Positions 9,600 to 18,538 are shown, numbered from the stretch's first letter. The stretch is DNA of 64,000 bases from Ferrovibrio terrae (GCF_007197755.1 NZ_CP041636.1:2702001-2766000); one strand, 5' to 3'. Notes: generated from the letters alone by a model not told the origin. Program-made: numbers and translations.

Positions 9600-10514
9600 A
9601 TGAAGCCCCAGCACCTCTCCCTCATGCTGCTGATCTGCGCCATCTGGGGGTATAATTTCGTTGCCTCGAAGATCGCCGTATCGCATTTTCCGCCGGTTTT
9701 CTTTACCGGGCTGCGTTTCCTCGGTCTTGCGCTGATCATGCTGCCCTGGCTGCGCTGGCAGAAGGGCCAGATGCAGCTTGTCCTCTGGGCCGCACTGATG
9801 ATGGGTACTCTGCATTTCGCGCTGATGTTCAACGGAATCGCCCTTGCGGATGACGTCGCCGTCGTTGCCGTGGTGGTGCAGCTTGGCGTGCCGATCGCCA
9901 CGCTGCTGGCCTGGGCCTTCCTCGATGAAAAGGTGCGCTGGCGTCGCGGTGCCGGCATTATGCTTGCCTTCCTCGGCACCATGGTGATCAGTTTCGACCC
10001 GAAAGTGTTCGGCTACAAAGGCGCGATCATATTCTGTCTCTTAAGTGTGTTTGCCATGTCGATCGGCCAGATTCTGATTCGCCGCATCCGCGACGTGAAC
10101 ACGCTGAGCATGCAGGCCTGGGTCGGCATGATCAGCGGACCAAGCCTGCTGCTGCTTTCCTATGTCGCCGAAAGCGGCCAGGCCGCCAGTCTCCAGAACG
10201 CCGAATGGCAGCACTGGGGCGTGCTGCTCTATGCCATTCTCGGCGTGTCGCTGCTTGGGCATGGCGGCGCGTATTTCCTGCTGCGCCGCTATCCGGTCAG
10301 CATCGTCAATCCCGGCTTCACCCTGGCACCGCTCCTTGGCATCCTGTCCGGCATCTATTTCCTTGACGAGCAATTGAGCAATCGCGTCATTATCGGCTCG
10401 GCCATGACCCTGCTCGGCGTGCTGATCGTCACCCTGCGTGAATCCAAGGCGGCTGAAGCCGCGGGCCGCCCGCCGGTGGCCGTACCCGTCAGCGACAAGG
10501 CGGCAGGCGAATGA
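9600..10514 (+). CDS. EamA/DMT-superfamily transporter
   Basis: 304 residues from ATG 9600 (a TTG 18 bp upstream is unlikely). It has ten predicted membrane helices in two EamA repeats: the first contains LICAIWGYNFVASKIAV and PPVFFTGLRFLGLALIMLP, the second begins near KGAIIFCLLSVFAMSIGQ and ends with GSAMTLLGVLIVTL. A short charged C-terminal tail follows. The family exports amino acids, metabolites or drugs from the cytoplasm; the substrate is not predictable. The stop overlaps the amidase start by 4 bp (ATGA), so the two proteins are translationally coupled. Confidence 0.85.
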   Translation: MKPQHLSLMLLICAIWGYNFVASKIAVSHFPPVFFTGLRFLGLALIMLPWLRWQKGQMQLVLWAALMMGTLHFALMFNGIALADDVAVVAVVVQLGVPIATLLAWAFLDEKVRWRRGAGIMLAFLGTMVISFDPKVFGYKGAIIFCLLSVFAMSIGQILIRRIRDVNTLSMQAWVGMISGPSLLLLSYVAESGQAASLQNAEWQHWGVLLYAILGVSLLGHGGAYFLLRRYPVSIVNPGFTLAPLLGILSGIYFLDEQLSNRVIIGSAMTLLGVLIVTLRESKAAEAAGRPPVAVPVSDKAAGE

Positions 10515-11281
10515 CACTCAAGCTGGTCGATCATCCGTCGCCGAATTTCGATGAACGCAACTGCCGCCGCCCGGTGGATATGGTGGTGCTGCATTACACC
10601 GGGATGCCGACCGCCGCCGCGGCGCTGGAGCGGCTGTCCGATCCGCAGGCCAAGGTCAGCAGCCATTACCTGATCGATGAAGACGGCACGATCTATCGCC
10701 TGGTGCCAGAAGACAAACGCGCCTGGCATGCCGGCACAGCCTTCTGGCGTGGCGTGCGTGATGTGAATGCCCGCTCCATTGGCATCGAACTGGTCAACCC
10801 CGGCCATGAATTCGGCTATCGCGAATTTCCCGCCGTGCAGATCGATGCCCTGATCGCGCTGCTCAGGGATATCGCCAGTCGCCACGAGGTGATGCCGGGC
10901 AACTATGTCGGCCATTCCGATGTGGCGCCGCTGCGCAAGGAAGATCCGGGCGAGTTGTTCCCCTGGCGCCGCCTGCATGCTGCCGGCTTCGGCCGCTGGT
11001 GGGCTGCCGATTTCAAGGTCTCGCCCGGTGCCCCCACATTGCGCGCCGGCGAACGCGGCGGCGCGGTGCTGGAATTGCAGGTGGCGCTCGACAAGATCGG
11101 CTATGCCATCGAAGGCAGCGGTATCTATGATACTCACACCGAGGCCGCGGTGCGGGCCTTCCAGCGTCACTGGCGGCAGGACCAGGTGGACGGCGTCAGC
11201 GATGCCGAAACCACCAGCCTGATCCATCACATCGCCGAGCAGATGACGGTGCGGCGTATCAGCAGCGCGCGCGCGGGCTGA
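10511..11281 (+). CDS. N-acetylmuramoyl-L-alanine amidase (AmpD/AmiD type) with C-terminal peptidoglycan-binding domain
   Basis: 256 residues. The Amidase_2 domain covers about residues 20-165: VDMVVLHYTGMPT supplies the first zinc His, then SSHYLIDEDGTIYRLVPEDKRAWHAG, SIGIELVNPGHEFGYREF and VGHSDVAPLRKEDPGELFPW, with the second zinc His in GHSD. A PG_binding_1 domain (AVLELQVALDKIGY...TEAAVRAFQRHWRQ) fills about residues 185-245. The enzyme cleaves the MurNAc-L-Ala amide bond. No signal peptide or lipobox is visible, unlike AmiD, so it looks cytoplasmic like AmpD, where it would recycle anhydromuropeptides; the wall-binding domain is odd for that location. Coupled to the upstream DMT transporter; rnpB follows 59 bp downstream. 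Confidence 0.88.
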   Translation: MTLKLVDHPSPNFDERNCRRPVDMVVLHYTGMPTAAAALERLSDPQAKVSSHYLIDEDGTIYRLVPEDKRAWHAGTAFWRGVRDVNARSIGIELVNPGHEFGYREFPAVQIDALIALLRDIASRHEVMPGNYVGHSDVAPLRKEDPGELFPWRRLHAAGFGRWWAADFKVSPGAPTLRAGERGGAVLELQVALDKIGYAIEGSGIYDTHTEAAVRAFQRHWRQDQVDGVSDAETTSLIHHIAEQMTVRRISSARAG

Positions 11282-11305
11282 GCCATTTCCCCTGCCCGTT
11301 TCCGC

Positions 11306-11334
11306 TTGACTGGCGCTGGCGCAGGGCCTACCTG
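11306..11334 (+). promoter_or_regulatory. Candidate rnpB promoter
   Basis: TTGACT (11306-11311), a 17 bp spacer and TACCTG (11329-11334) sit at the correct distance from the predicted 5' end of RNase P RNA at 11341. The -10 is weak but the spacing is ideal. Confidence 0.55.
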
Positions 11335-11340
11335 TGCGCC

Positions 11341-11740
<400 letters not shown>

Positions 11741-11749
11741 TATTCCGAA

Positions 11750-11778
11750 TTGACAGACTCAGCGCAGCTGTGCAACTT
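11750..11778 (+). promoter_or_regulatory. Candidate promoter of the cobalamin-riboswitch transcript
   Basis: A perfect TTGACA (11750-11755), a 17 bp spacer and a weak CAACTT (11773-11778) place the start near 11785, exactly where the riboswitch fold begins. It lies only 10 bp beyond the end of rnpB. Confidence 0.5.
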
Positions 11779-11785
11779 GCAATCC

Positions 11786-11963
11786 GACGGTGCCCGCTAG
11801 GGCCTAACTGGGAACGCGGTGCGAATCTTCCTCCAGGAGATTTAAAGCCGCGGCTGCCCCTGCAACTGTAAGCGGAGAGTTTTTCGTCGAGTAACCACTG
11901 GTGCCGCACGGCGCTGGGAAGGTGACGAAAAGCAACGACCCGTGAGCCAGGAGACCTGCCGTC
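11786..11963 (+). promoter_or_regulatory. Cobalamin (B12) riboswitch
   Basis: The aptamer core is unmistakable: GACGGTGCCCGCTAGGGC at the start, GGGAACGCGGTGCGAATC (about 11810-11827), AAAGCCGCGGCTGCCCCTGC with AACTGTAAGCGGAGAG, GGCGCTGGGAAGG, and the B12 box AGCCAGGAGACCTGCCGTC (11945-11963) that pairs back to the 5' end. Adenosylcobalamin-class ligands bind such aptamers and usually switch the downstream gene off. About 136 nt of leader follow before the start codon, containing a 6 bp hairpin CGGTGG/CCACCG (12002-12018) and further stems that may form the expression platform and occlude the GAGG ribosome site at 12089-12092. It controls the TonB-dependent receptor and probably the PepSY gene. 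Confidence 0.95.
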
Positions 11964-12099
11964 ATCCGTGGTCACACGCGATCACATCGGGCAGGGTGTT
12001 CCGGTGGGTAGTCCACCGTTCGCCTGCTTTCCTCACAGGCCTCGGAGACAACCTCGTTCGCGGTGACGTGCCACAAGGCCCACCGCATGAGGTTTTCAC

Positions 12100-14226
12100 A
12101 TGGCCCGTTCCAACTCTCACCGGACGCAATCCGTCCGTCTCTCCATTCCTGTTCTCCTGCTCTCCACCGTCTCCGCACTGGCACAGGATGCCCGCCTGCC
12201 GACGATCAGCGTCGCCGGCCAGCAGCCGAATGAAGACGCCGGCCTGCAGCTGGCACAGCCCGCCGCCACCGGCAGCCGCCTTGGCCTGACGCCGCTGGAA
12301 ACCCCGGCCAGCGTCGAGGTGATCACCGAGGAGACTATCCGCGCGCGCGGCTACGCTACCGTGACCGAGGCGGTGAGCCAGGCGGCTGGCATTAGTTCAA
12401 CGGCCGACCCCGGCAATGGTCATAGCGCCATCTCGACCCGTGGTTTCATCGGACACAATTCGCTGCTCCGGCTTTACGATGGCACGCAGATGTATGTGGG
12501 CGCCGGTACGGTCACATTCCCTTTCGATACCTGGACGGCGGATCGCATCGAGATCCTGCGCGGACCGGCATCGGTGCTCTACGGCGCCGGCGGCATTGGC
12601 GGCGTCGTCAATGTGGTGCCCAAGAAGCCAAGCGCGACATTCCAGAATGAGGCCATGTTCGAGTTCGGCAGTAACCTGGAACGCCATGTCGCCGCCGGCA
12701 GCGGCGGGCCGATCAACAGCAAGGTGTCCTACCGCGCCGATGTCAGCGGGCGGAAGTCCGACGGCTGGGTGGATCGCGACGAAACCGAGAGTCTTGTCTT
12801 CGGTCTGGGTCTGCGGGCGCAGGCGAGCGATACCCTCGCTATCTCGTTGTCGCATGACTATGGCTATCAGAATCCGTCGCGCTATTTCGGCACGCCGCTG
12901 ATCAACGGGCAGCTCGACGAGAGCATCCGTAAAAAGAATTACAATGCAGAAGACAGCCTGATCCAGTATCGCGACAACTGGACACAGCTGAAATTCGAAT
13001 GGGAAGCCAGCGACAGTGTAACCTTCAACAACACCCTGTACCGGCTCACCACCAATCGCCATTGGCGCAATATCGAGTCATACAGCTACAATGCCGGCAC
13101 CGGTCTGATCGACCGCGCGGATGCACTCGAAATCGCTCATGACCAGGTGCAATACGGCAACCGCTTTGATGCCACGATCGAAAGCTCCGTCCTGGGCCTG
13201 AAGAACCAGAGTGCGGTCGGGCTGGATGTGAACCAGGTCGACTTCAAGTATGCGCATAATTTCGATAACGGAGCCGCGCTCACCAGTGTCGATCCGTTCA
13301 GTCCGCAGGTCGGATTGTTCCAGAGCGATGACCCGTTCCGCCCACGCCACCAGACCCAGACCAAGCAGTACTCGCTGTTTGCCGAAGATCGTTTGTCGGT
13401 CACTGACAAGTGGACGCTGGTCGGTGGGCTGCGCTTCGATCATATCGTGCTGAATCGCGATCAATTCGATAATGCTGCGAACAGCTTCGAGAAAACGTTC
13501 GCGGATCTCACCTGGCGTGCCGGTACGGTCTATAACCTGACGCCGGACCTGGCTGTGTATGGCCAGTATGCCACGGCGACTGATCCGGTTGGCGGAATCC
13601 TCAATCTGTCGGCCACCAACCGCGGCTTCACGCTGGCGACCGGCAAGCAGACCGAGGTCGGCGTCAAGCAGTCCCTGATGAATGGCCGCGCGGAATGGAC
13701 TTTGGCCGGATACCATATCGTCAAGACCGATATCACCTCGCGTGTGCCCGGCAACCCGACGCTGACGCAGCAGATCGGTGAGCAGTCCACGCGCGGCGTT
13801 GAATTCGCCACGGGCTTCGATCTGGCGCGCGACTGGCGACTGGAAGGCAACGCGACCTGGCTGGATGCGCGGTTCGACGAGTTCACCGAAGCGGGCGGCG
13901 CCTCACGGGCCGGCAACACGCCGCCGAAGGTGCCTGAGCTGCTGGGCAACCTGTGGCTCACCTGGGCCTTTGCGCCGGAATGGAAGGCGCGCAGCGGTGT
14001 TCGCTATGTTGGTGAGCGCTACAGCGACAATGCCAACCTGAACAAGTTGCCAGACTACACGGTGGTCGATCTCGGGCTGGAATGGACTCCGCACAAGGAT
14101 GTCAGTATCGGGTTTCGGCTCTACAACCTGTTCGACAAGGTCTATGCGGAGACGGCCTATAACGACCAGCAGTGGGTGCTGGGCCTGCCGCGCACGGCCG
14201 TCGTGTCCACCCATGTCAAATTCTGA
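12100..14226 (+). CDS. TonB-dependent receptor, siderophore-receptor class, under B12 riboswitch control
   Basis: 708 residues. A signal peptide ends near residue 29 (STVSALAQ|DARLP), and a TonB-box-like LPTISVAG follows at once. The plug domain spans about 60-170 (TPASVEVITEETIRARGYATVTEAVSQAAGI, STRGFIGHNSLLRLYDG, DRIEILRGPASVLYGAGGIGGVVNVVPKKP). The rest is a 22-strand-type barrel ending in VVSTHVKF with terminal Phe. The plug motifs resemble ferric-siderophore receptors (FhuA/FpvA-like) rather than BtuB. The receptor would take up a chelate across the outer membrane using TonB energy. The cobalamin riboswitch 136 bp upstream implies a cobalamin or corrinoid cargo, or a cobalt chelate. The PepSY gene begins 4 bp after the stop. 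GAGG lies seven bases before ATG. Confidence 0.9.
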   Translation: MARSNSHRTQSVRLSIPVLLLSTVSALAQDARLPTISVAGQQPNEDAGLQLAQPAATGSRLGLTPLETPASVEVITEETIRARGYATVTEAVSQAAGISSTADPGNGHSAISTRGFIGHNSLLRLYDGTQMYVGAGTVTFPFDTWTADRIEILRGPASVLYGAGGIGGVVNVVPKKPSATFQNEAMFEFGSNLERHVAAGSGGPINSKVSYRADVSGRKSDGWVDRDETESLVFGLGLRAQASDTLAISLSHDYGYQNPSRYFGTPLINGQLDESIRKKNYNAEDSLIQYRDNWTQLKFEWEASDSVTFNNTLYRLTTNRHWRNIESYSYNAGTGLIDRADALEIAHDQVQYGNRFDATIESSVLGLKNQSAVGLDVNQVDFKYAHNFDNGAALTSVDPFSPQVGLFQSDDPFRPRHQTQTKQYSLFAEDRLSVTDKWTLVGGLRFDHIVLNRDQFDNAANSFEKTFADLTWRAGTVYNLTPDLAVYGQYATATDPVGGILNLSATNRGFTLATGKQTEVGVKQSLMNGRAEWTLAGYHIVKTDITSRVPGNPTLTQQIGEQSTRGVEFATGFDLARDWRLEGNATWLDARFDEFTEAGGASRAGNTPPKVPELLGNLWLTWAFAPEWKARSGVRYVGERYSDNANLNKLPDYTVVDLGLEWTPHKDVSIGFRLYNLFDKVYAETAYNDQQWVLGLPRTAVVSTHVKF

Positions 14227-14229
14227 GGC

Positions 14230-15657
14230 ATGAAACGCTTTCTTCGTCAGGCGCAGCGCTGGCTGTATCTGATCCATCGCTGGATCGGGATTGCCACCTG
14301 CCTGCTCTTCGCCATGTGGTTCTTTTCCGGCGTGGTGATGATGTATGTCGGTTTTCCGGCGCTGACGGAAACCGAACGCCGTTCCCTGCTGCCCGTCATT
14401 GACGGGCAGCAGCTGCGGCTTTCGCCAACTGACGCACTTGCGGCGGCGGGGTTGTCAGAATGGCCGCGCGGCCTGCGGCTCGAAATGCTGGCCGGTGAAC
14501 CGGTCTATCGCATCGCCGGCTGGAATGATGCGCGACTGACCATTTCGGCGCGCGATGGCCGCCGGATAGAAGCCGTCGATGCCGCCCGGGCCGTTGCCGT
14601 CGTGCAGCGGGTGCGACCCGCGCCAAAGGCCACGACTATTCTTGAAGACCGCGACCAGTGGAGCGTGACGGCGCGCTACGATTCATTGCGCCCGTTCTAC
14701 CTGGTCTCGCTGAACGATCCGGCGGGGACGCAGCTCTATGTGTCCTCGCGCACCGGCGAGATTGCGCTGGACACCACGCGCAGCGAAAGGTTCTGGAACT
14801 GGCTGGGCTCGGTGCCGCACTGGATTTATCCCACCGTGCTGCGCCGGGATGCGCCGCTGTGGCGCGATGTGGTTCTGTGGCTGTCGGGCCCCGCCATCGC
14901 CGTAGCCATCACGGGAATCTGGATCGGCATCCAGCGGCTGCGGCCGCAGCGTCGTTACAGCAACGGCGCCATTTCGCCCTATCGCGGTTGGATGCTGTGG
15001 CATCACTGGGCTGGCATCATCGGCAGCGTCTTCCTGCTGGCCTGGATCATCAGCGGCTGGATTTCGATGAACCCGAACAACTGGTTCTCGGGCCGCAACA
15101 CCGAAATGGCGGCGCTGCAGCGCTATGCCGGGCATACGGCGGCCGATTTCCCGATCGCGGTGGTGCCAGAGAATCATGCAGTCGAACTGCGGTTCCTGTG
15201 GGTCGGGGGCACAGCGCTGGTGATGCAGTATCGTGCTGACAGCAGCGGGGCAGGGCAACCGTTACTGGAATCGGCCGCCATCTTTACGGCGGCCACTGCG
15301 CTGATGCCCGACGCATGCGCGGTGCTGCGCGACATCCTCACCGAGGAAGACGCCTACTGGTATTCGCATCACACCACGCGGACCCTGCCGGTGCTGCGCA
15401 TCGGCTTTGACGATCCGGACGGTACGTGGTTCCATATCGATCCGCAGAGCGGCGAAATCCTGAATCGCATGGATGACAGCCGGCGCAGCTACCGCTGGCT
15501 GTTCAACGCGCTGCACAGTTTCGATTTCCGCATCCTGCTGAGCTGGCGGCCGGCCTGGGACATCCTGCTGTGGGGCATGTCGATCATCGGTTTCGCCGCA
15601 TCCATCAGTGGTGTCGTGATCGGCTGGCGCCATCTGCGGCGCAAGATTGATCGTTAG
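14230..15657 (+). CDS. PepSY-domain transmembrane protein linked to the TonB-dependent receptor
   Basis: 475 residues. The layout is that of PepSY_TM proteins: an N-terminal helix (LYLIHRWIGIATCLLFAMWFFSGVVMMY, about 12-40), a periplasmic PepSY region (DALAAAGLSEWPRGLRLEML...PVYRIAGW), a second helix near 215-235, a third (WHHWAGIIGSVFLLAWIISGWISM, about 258-282), a second periplasmic region with a PepSY-like repeat (GTWFHIDPQSGEILNRMDDSRRSYRWLFNALHSFDF) and a last helix near 440-465. The His residues next to helices (HRW, HHW, HSFDF) could bind heme. Relatives such as FoxB or FsrB act as inner-membrane reductases or handlers of siderophores. Spacing of 3 bp from the receptor gene indicates one operon, hence riboswitch control. 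No terminator seen before the convergent gene. Confidence 0.85.
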   Translation: MKRFLRQAQRWLYLIHRWIGIATCLLFAMWFFSGVVMMYVGFPALTETERRSLLPVIDGQQLRLSPTDALAAAGLSEWPRGLRLEMLAGEPVYRIAGWNDARLTISARDGRRIEAVDAARAVAVVQRVRPAPKATTILEDRDQWSVTARYDSLRPFYLVSLNDPAGTQLYVSSRTGEIALDTTRSERFWNWLGSVPHWIYPTVLRRDAPLWRDVVLWLSGPAIAVAITGIWIGIQRLRPQRRYSNGAISPYRGWMLWHHWAGIIGSVFLLAWIISGWISMNPNNWFSGRNTEMAALQRYAGHTAADFPIAVVPENHAVELRFLWVGGTALVMQYRADSSGAGQPLLESAAIFTAATALMPDACAVLRDILTEEDAYWYSHHTTRTLPVLRIGFDDPDGTWFHIDPQSGEILNRMDDSRRSYRWLFNALHSFDFRILLSWRPAWDILLWGMSIIGFAASISGVVIGWRHLRRKIDR

Positions 15658-15661
15658 ACGT

Positions 15662-16288
15662 TCAGCGATTGACGCGCAGGATGAAGGCATCCGGAATCTG
15701 TTCCGGGCATTCGACGAATTGCGGCTCGAAGATCGCCGAGAAGCCCTGGCGCGCGCGCGTGTCGAGGCACCACTTCTTGCCGTCGATGCCTTTGAGTGAC
15801 AGGCCGCCGCCCTTGATGTCCCACAGCTGTGGCAACTGCTCCAGCATTTCAGTGTTCAGCGCGCAGGCCGAGGCGACCAGGATCTGTGCGCGCGGTTCCA
15901 TCGCCAGGCAGTAGCTGGGATTGGCGGCAAAGAAAATCTGGTAGGCGCCTTGCTGCAGTGGGCGGCTGATAAAAAAGCCCTGCGTCTGGTTGTCGATGTT
16001 GAACTCGCAGGGCGACAGCAGCACGTTGGCGCGCAGGCGTTTCACATCGTTGTTGATCAGTTGCGTGGTCAGGCACTGGTTGTTGGCAGTGGCGGCCACG
16101 ACGGCAAAGCGCTTCAGCGCCGGCGCCTCGCGTGGCAGGAACTCGTTGACAGCGGCCAAAGCTGCAGGTGCAAGCGCGGCGGCAGGCAGCAGCAGGACGA
16201 GGGCAGCCGTCCAGATCATGCGACGCAGCCAGGCCGGCCGGCATCCAAGGCTCCGCAGTCGCTCACTCATCTGTGTTCTTTGCCCCAT
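15662..16288 (-). CDS. Secreted protein with three Cys-Leu...Cys repeats, probable beta-trefoil; function unknown
   Basis: 208 residues. A basic region and a hydrophobic stretch (MIWTAALVLLLPAAALAPAALA, 24-45) form a signal peptide, probably cut near residue 46; in-frame ATG codons at 16270 and 16219 are alternative starts. The mature part has three internal repeats, each opening with Cys-Leu and closing with a Cys 15-22 residues later: C72/C94, C127/C142 and C174/C194. QLWDI after the second repeat resembles the QxW of ricin-type lectins. Together this suggests a disulfide-bonded beta-trefoil, though I do not recognise the family. It ends convergent to the PepSY gene with a 4 bp gap and is otherwise alone. 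Carbohydrate binding is only an inference from the fold. Confidence 0.6.
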   Translation of the reverse strand: MGQRTQMSERLRSLGCRPAWLRRMIWTAALVLLLPAAALAPAALAAVNEFLPREAPALKRFAVVAATANNQCLTTQLINNDVKRLRANVLLSPCEFNIDNQTQGFFISRPLQQGAYQIFFAANPSYCLAMEPRAQILVASACALNTEMLEQLPQLWDIKGGGLSLKGIDGKKWCLDTRARQGFSAIFEPQFVECPEQIPDAFILRVNR

Positions 16289-16452
16289 TAACCCGTCCGG
16301 ACGATGTAGTCCGGGGATAGCGGCAAGATCAAGGAGATTGATGAGAACAAATCAGAACATTAAGTGAATTTAATAGGACCTTATCGAATGCAAACCTCGG
16401 AGATCATTGAGCTATCGGTCCTTAATTCTCCATGCCAAACCGTTAATTTCCA

Positions 16453-16492
16453 TTGACCCCCATATAGGCCCATGTTATCCCATGTCATCCCA
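16453..16492 (+). promoter_or_regulatory. mraZ (dcw) promoter region with four MraZ-type boxes
   Basis: NCCCA occurs four times at an exact 10 bp period: 16458-16462, 16468-16472, 16478-16482 and 16488-16492. On the other strand these read TGGGN separated by 5 bp, which is the known MraZ recognition pattern in enterobacteria. A possible promoter TTGACC (16453-16458), 17 bp, TATCCC (16476-16481) runs through the array, so bound MraZ would cover the -10. The last box ends 53 bp before the mraZ start. Autoregulation of the cluster by MraZ follows from the family; the promoter is inference. Confidence 0.7.
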
Positions 16493-16545
16493 GGTCAGGA
16501 TGCCCAAGGGGGGCAGTTCGCCGGGAGAGAGCGCGGGGGCGCGGC

Positions 16546-17019
16546 GTGGAGCTGTTTCTCTCCACCTTCAAGAATCGGATCGACGCCAAGGGCCGTGTAT
16601 CGGTGCCGGCGCCGTATCGCGCCCTGCTGACTCGCCGCCAGCCCGAGGGCGGCCTGATCCTCGGTCCCGATATCACTGCCCCGGCGCTGGTCGCTGGCGG
16701 GCGCGACTACCTCGACGGCGTCAACCGCCGCATCGACGAGTTGCCCGATCTGCATCCCGAACGCGAAATGCTGATCGACGGCCTGCTGCCCTTCCTGAAC
16801 GAACTGAACCTCGACCAGGAAGGCCGCATCCAGTTGCAGCCGCAGTTCCTCGATCATGCCGGCCTGGCGTCGCCGGGCGAGGCGGTCTTCGTCGGTCGCC
16901 GCCACAGCTTCCAGATCTGGGAGCCGAAGGCCTGGGAGGCACGCGCCAGCGAGGCGCGAGCGAAGGCCGCGGCCTGGCTGCGCAATGGCGGTCCCTCGGA
17001 TACGGGGGCAAAAGCGTGA
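16546..17019 (+). CDS. mraZ: Transcriptional regulator MraZ
   Basis: 157 residues from a GTG start. Two SpoVT/AbrB-like halves are present: [25 protein letters not shown] (about 4-28) and [25 protein letters not shown] (about 85-110), each with the DxxGR core. The protein forms ring-shaped oligomers that bind repeated TGGGN boxes and usually repress the dcw cluster; such boxes lie just upstream. A Shine-Dalgarno is weak (GC-rich GGGAGAG is 20 bases away). The TGA stop overlaps the rsmH GTG start by 4 bp. It opens the dcw operon, as in most bacteria. Confidence 0.95.
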   Translation: MELFLSTFKNRIDAKGRVSVPAPYRALLTRRQPEGGLILGPDITAPALVAGGRDYLDGVNRRIDELPDLHPEREMLIDGLLPFLNELNLDQEGRIQLQPQFLDHAGLASPGEAVFVGRRHSFQIWEPKAWEARASEARAKAAAWLRNGGPSDTGAKA

Positions 17020-18035
17020 GCACGGCGGACCGTTTTCGTCCGCAAGACAAAAACGGCCATGAAAAAGCCGCAGGAACGGTTCATCTCTCCGTGATGTGCG
17101 GTGAGGTCGTCGCGGCGTTGACGCCGCGTGCCGGTGAAGTGCTTGTGGACGGGACCTTTGGTGCGGGTGGTTATAGTTCGGCCCTGTTGGCCGCGGCGGA
17201 GTGCCAGGTGATCGGCATCGACCGCGATCCCACCGTGCAGGCTCATGCCGACCGCGTTTCGGCCGCCAATCCCGGCCGTTTCCGCCTGCTGGCTGGCCGC
17301 TTTGGCGACATGGACATGCTGCTCAACGAGATTGGCATCCAGGGCGTGGATGGCGTGGCGCTGGATATCGGCGTTTCCTCGATGCAGATCGATCAGGCCG
17401 ACCGTGGTTTCTCCTTCCAGCAGGATGGCCCGCTGGACATGCGCATGTCGGACCAGGGCGAAACCGCTGCCGATATCGTCAATACCCGCGACGAGGCCGA
17501 GCTGGCCGACATCATCTATCTTTACGGCGAAGAGCGCCGTGCCCGCGCGGTTGCGCGCGCCATCGTCGCTGCCCGCATCGAGGCTCCGATCACCCGCACA
17601 CGTCAGCTGGTGCAGATCGTCGCCCGCGTGGTGCGTGCCACGCCGGGCATCAACCCGGCGACCCGCACCTTCCAGGCGCTGCGCATCGTGGTGAACGATG
17701 AGCTTGGCGAACTGCGTCGCGGCCTGGTGGCCGCCGAAAAGCTGCTGAAGCCGGAAGGTCGCCTCGCCGTGGTGTCGTTCCATTCGCTGGAAGACCGCGT
17801 GGTGAAGCATTTCCTCGACCGCCGCTGCGGCAAGCAGACCGGCAGTTCGCGCCATCTGCCGCAGGCCACGGTGGCGGCGCGCGCGCCGAGCTTTGAACTG
17901 CTGCACAAGGGCGCGCTGGCGCCGACGGACGCCGAGGCTGCCGCCAATCCGCGCGCCCGTTCCGCCAAACTGCGTGCCGCGAAGCGCACCGCTGCGCCGG
18001 CCTGGCCCGATGATGATATGCGGGAGGCAGCATGA
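17016..18035 (+). CDS. rsmH: 16S rRNA (cytosine-1402-N4)-methyltransferase RsmH
   Basis: 339 residues. I choose GTG 17016, overlapping the mraZ stop by 4 bp; the frame remains open far upstream but that part overlaps mraZ in another frame. Family motifs: [36 protein letters not shown] (SAM-binding), [46 protein letters not shown], and [18 protein letters not shown] near the end. The enzyme methylates N4 of C1402 in the 16S rRNA P-site region. The ATGA overlap with ftsL couples it to the division genes. The first 20-25 residues are charged and poorly conserved, so ATG 17094 (MCGEVV) is an outside alternative. Confidence 0.95.
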   Translation: MSTADRFRPQDKNGHEKAAGTVHLSVMCGEVVAALTPRAGEVLVDGTFGAGGYSSALLAAAECQVIGIDRDPTVQAHADRVSAANPGRFRLLAGRFGDMDMLLNEIGIQGVDGVALDIGVSSMQIDQADRGFSFQQDGPLDMRMSDQGETAADIVNTRDEAELADIIYLYGEERRARAVARAIVAARIEAPITRTRQLVQIVARVVRATPGINPATRTFQALRIVVNDELGELRRGLVAAEKLLKPEGRLAVVSFHSLEDRVVKHFLDRRCGKQTGSSRHLPQATVAARAPSFELLHKGALAPTDAEAAANPRARSAKLRAAKRTAAPAWPDDDMREAA

Positions 18036-18538
18036 GCCGCGGCCTGTCCATCATCGCATTGCTTCTGCTGGCCGTCGTGTCGTTCGGCCTCTATCAGCTG
18101 TCCTATGAGGTGCAGCGCCTGGAAGAAGAACTGATCGAGCTTAATCGTGCGCTCAGCCAGGAACGCGAGACCATCGGCGTACTACAGGCCGAATGGAGCT
18201 ATCTGAGCCGTCCGGACTACCTGCAGGACAAGGCGCAGCGCCTGCTCGAGATGCGCAGCACCACTGCGAAGGACATCGTTGCCATCGAGGCGCTGCCCTG
18301 GCGCCAGGATCGTGGCCCTGCTGTCGGGGGCCCGCAGCCGGCGCCGGCTGTCACTGCGCCCGCGCTGCCGCCGATGGCTGCCGCGCCTGCACCGGTTGCG
18401 CCCGTGTCTTCCATGCAGGTCGCCGCCCAGATTCCGAACAAGCCGGTCGCTGCCGAAGCGCCTGCCTTTGATGCCGAAGTCGCCGCCGTGCTCGGCGCGA
18501 TGCAGCGCGGCGGCAAAGAACCGCGGAGGGCTCAGTGA
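18032..18538 (+). CDS. ftsL: Cell division protein FtsL
   Basis: 168 residues. One membrane helix near the N-terminus ([22 protein letters not shown], about 4-25) is followed by a coiled coil ([49 protein letters not shown], about 26-75), which matches the FtsL/DivIC pattern, including the W-x-x-L-xx-P-x-x-L segment. A Pro/Ala-rich tail of about 70 residues extends it beyond the usual 100-120 residues and has no recognisable motif. FtsL bridges FtsB and FtsQ and activates FtsW/FtsI at the septum. Identity rests on topology and position between rsmH and ftsI, since the family diverges quickly in sequence. Confidence 0.88.
   Translation: MSRGLSIIALLLLAVVSFGLYQLSYEVQRLEEELIELNRALSQERETIGVLQAEWSYLSRPDYLQDKAQRLLEMRSTTAKDIVAIEALPWRQDRGPAVGGPQPAPAVTAPALPPMAAAPAPVAPVSSMQVAAQIPNKPVAAEAPAFDAEVAAVLGAMQRGGKEPRRAQ

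Noticed and set aside
16360-16373. TTAA-N6-TTAA upstream of mraZ as a CtrA box
   Set aside because: The CtrA consensus needs 7 bp between the half-sites; spacing here is 6, and the site lies about 100 bp from the putative promoter.
16407-17015. N-terminal extension of rsmH of about 200 codons
   Set aside because: It overlaps mraZ in another frame and resembles no methyltransferase sequence; the GTG at 17016 fits the family.
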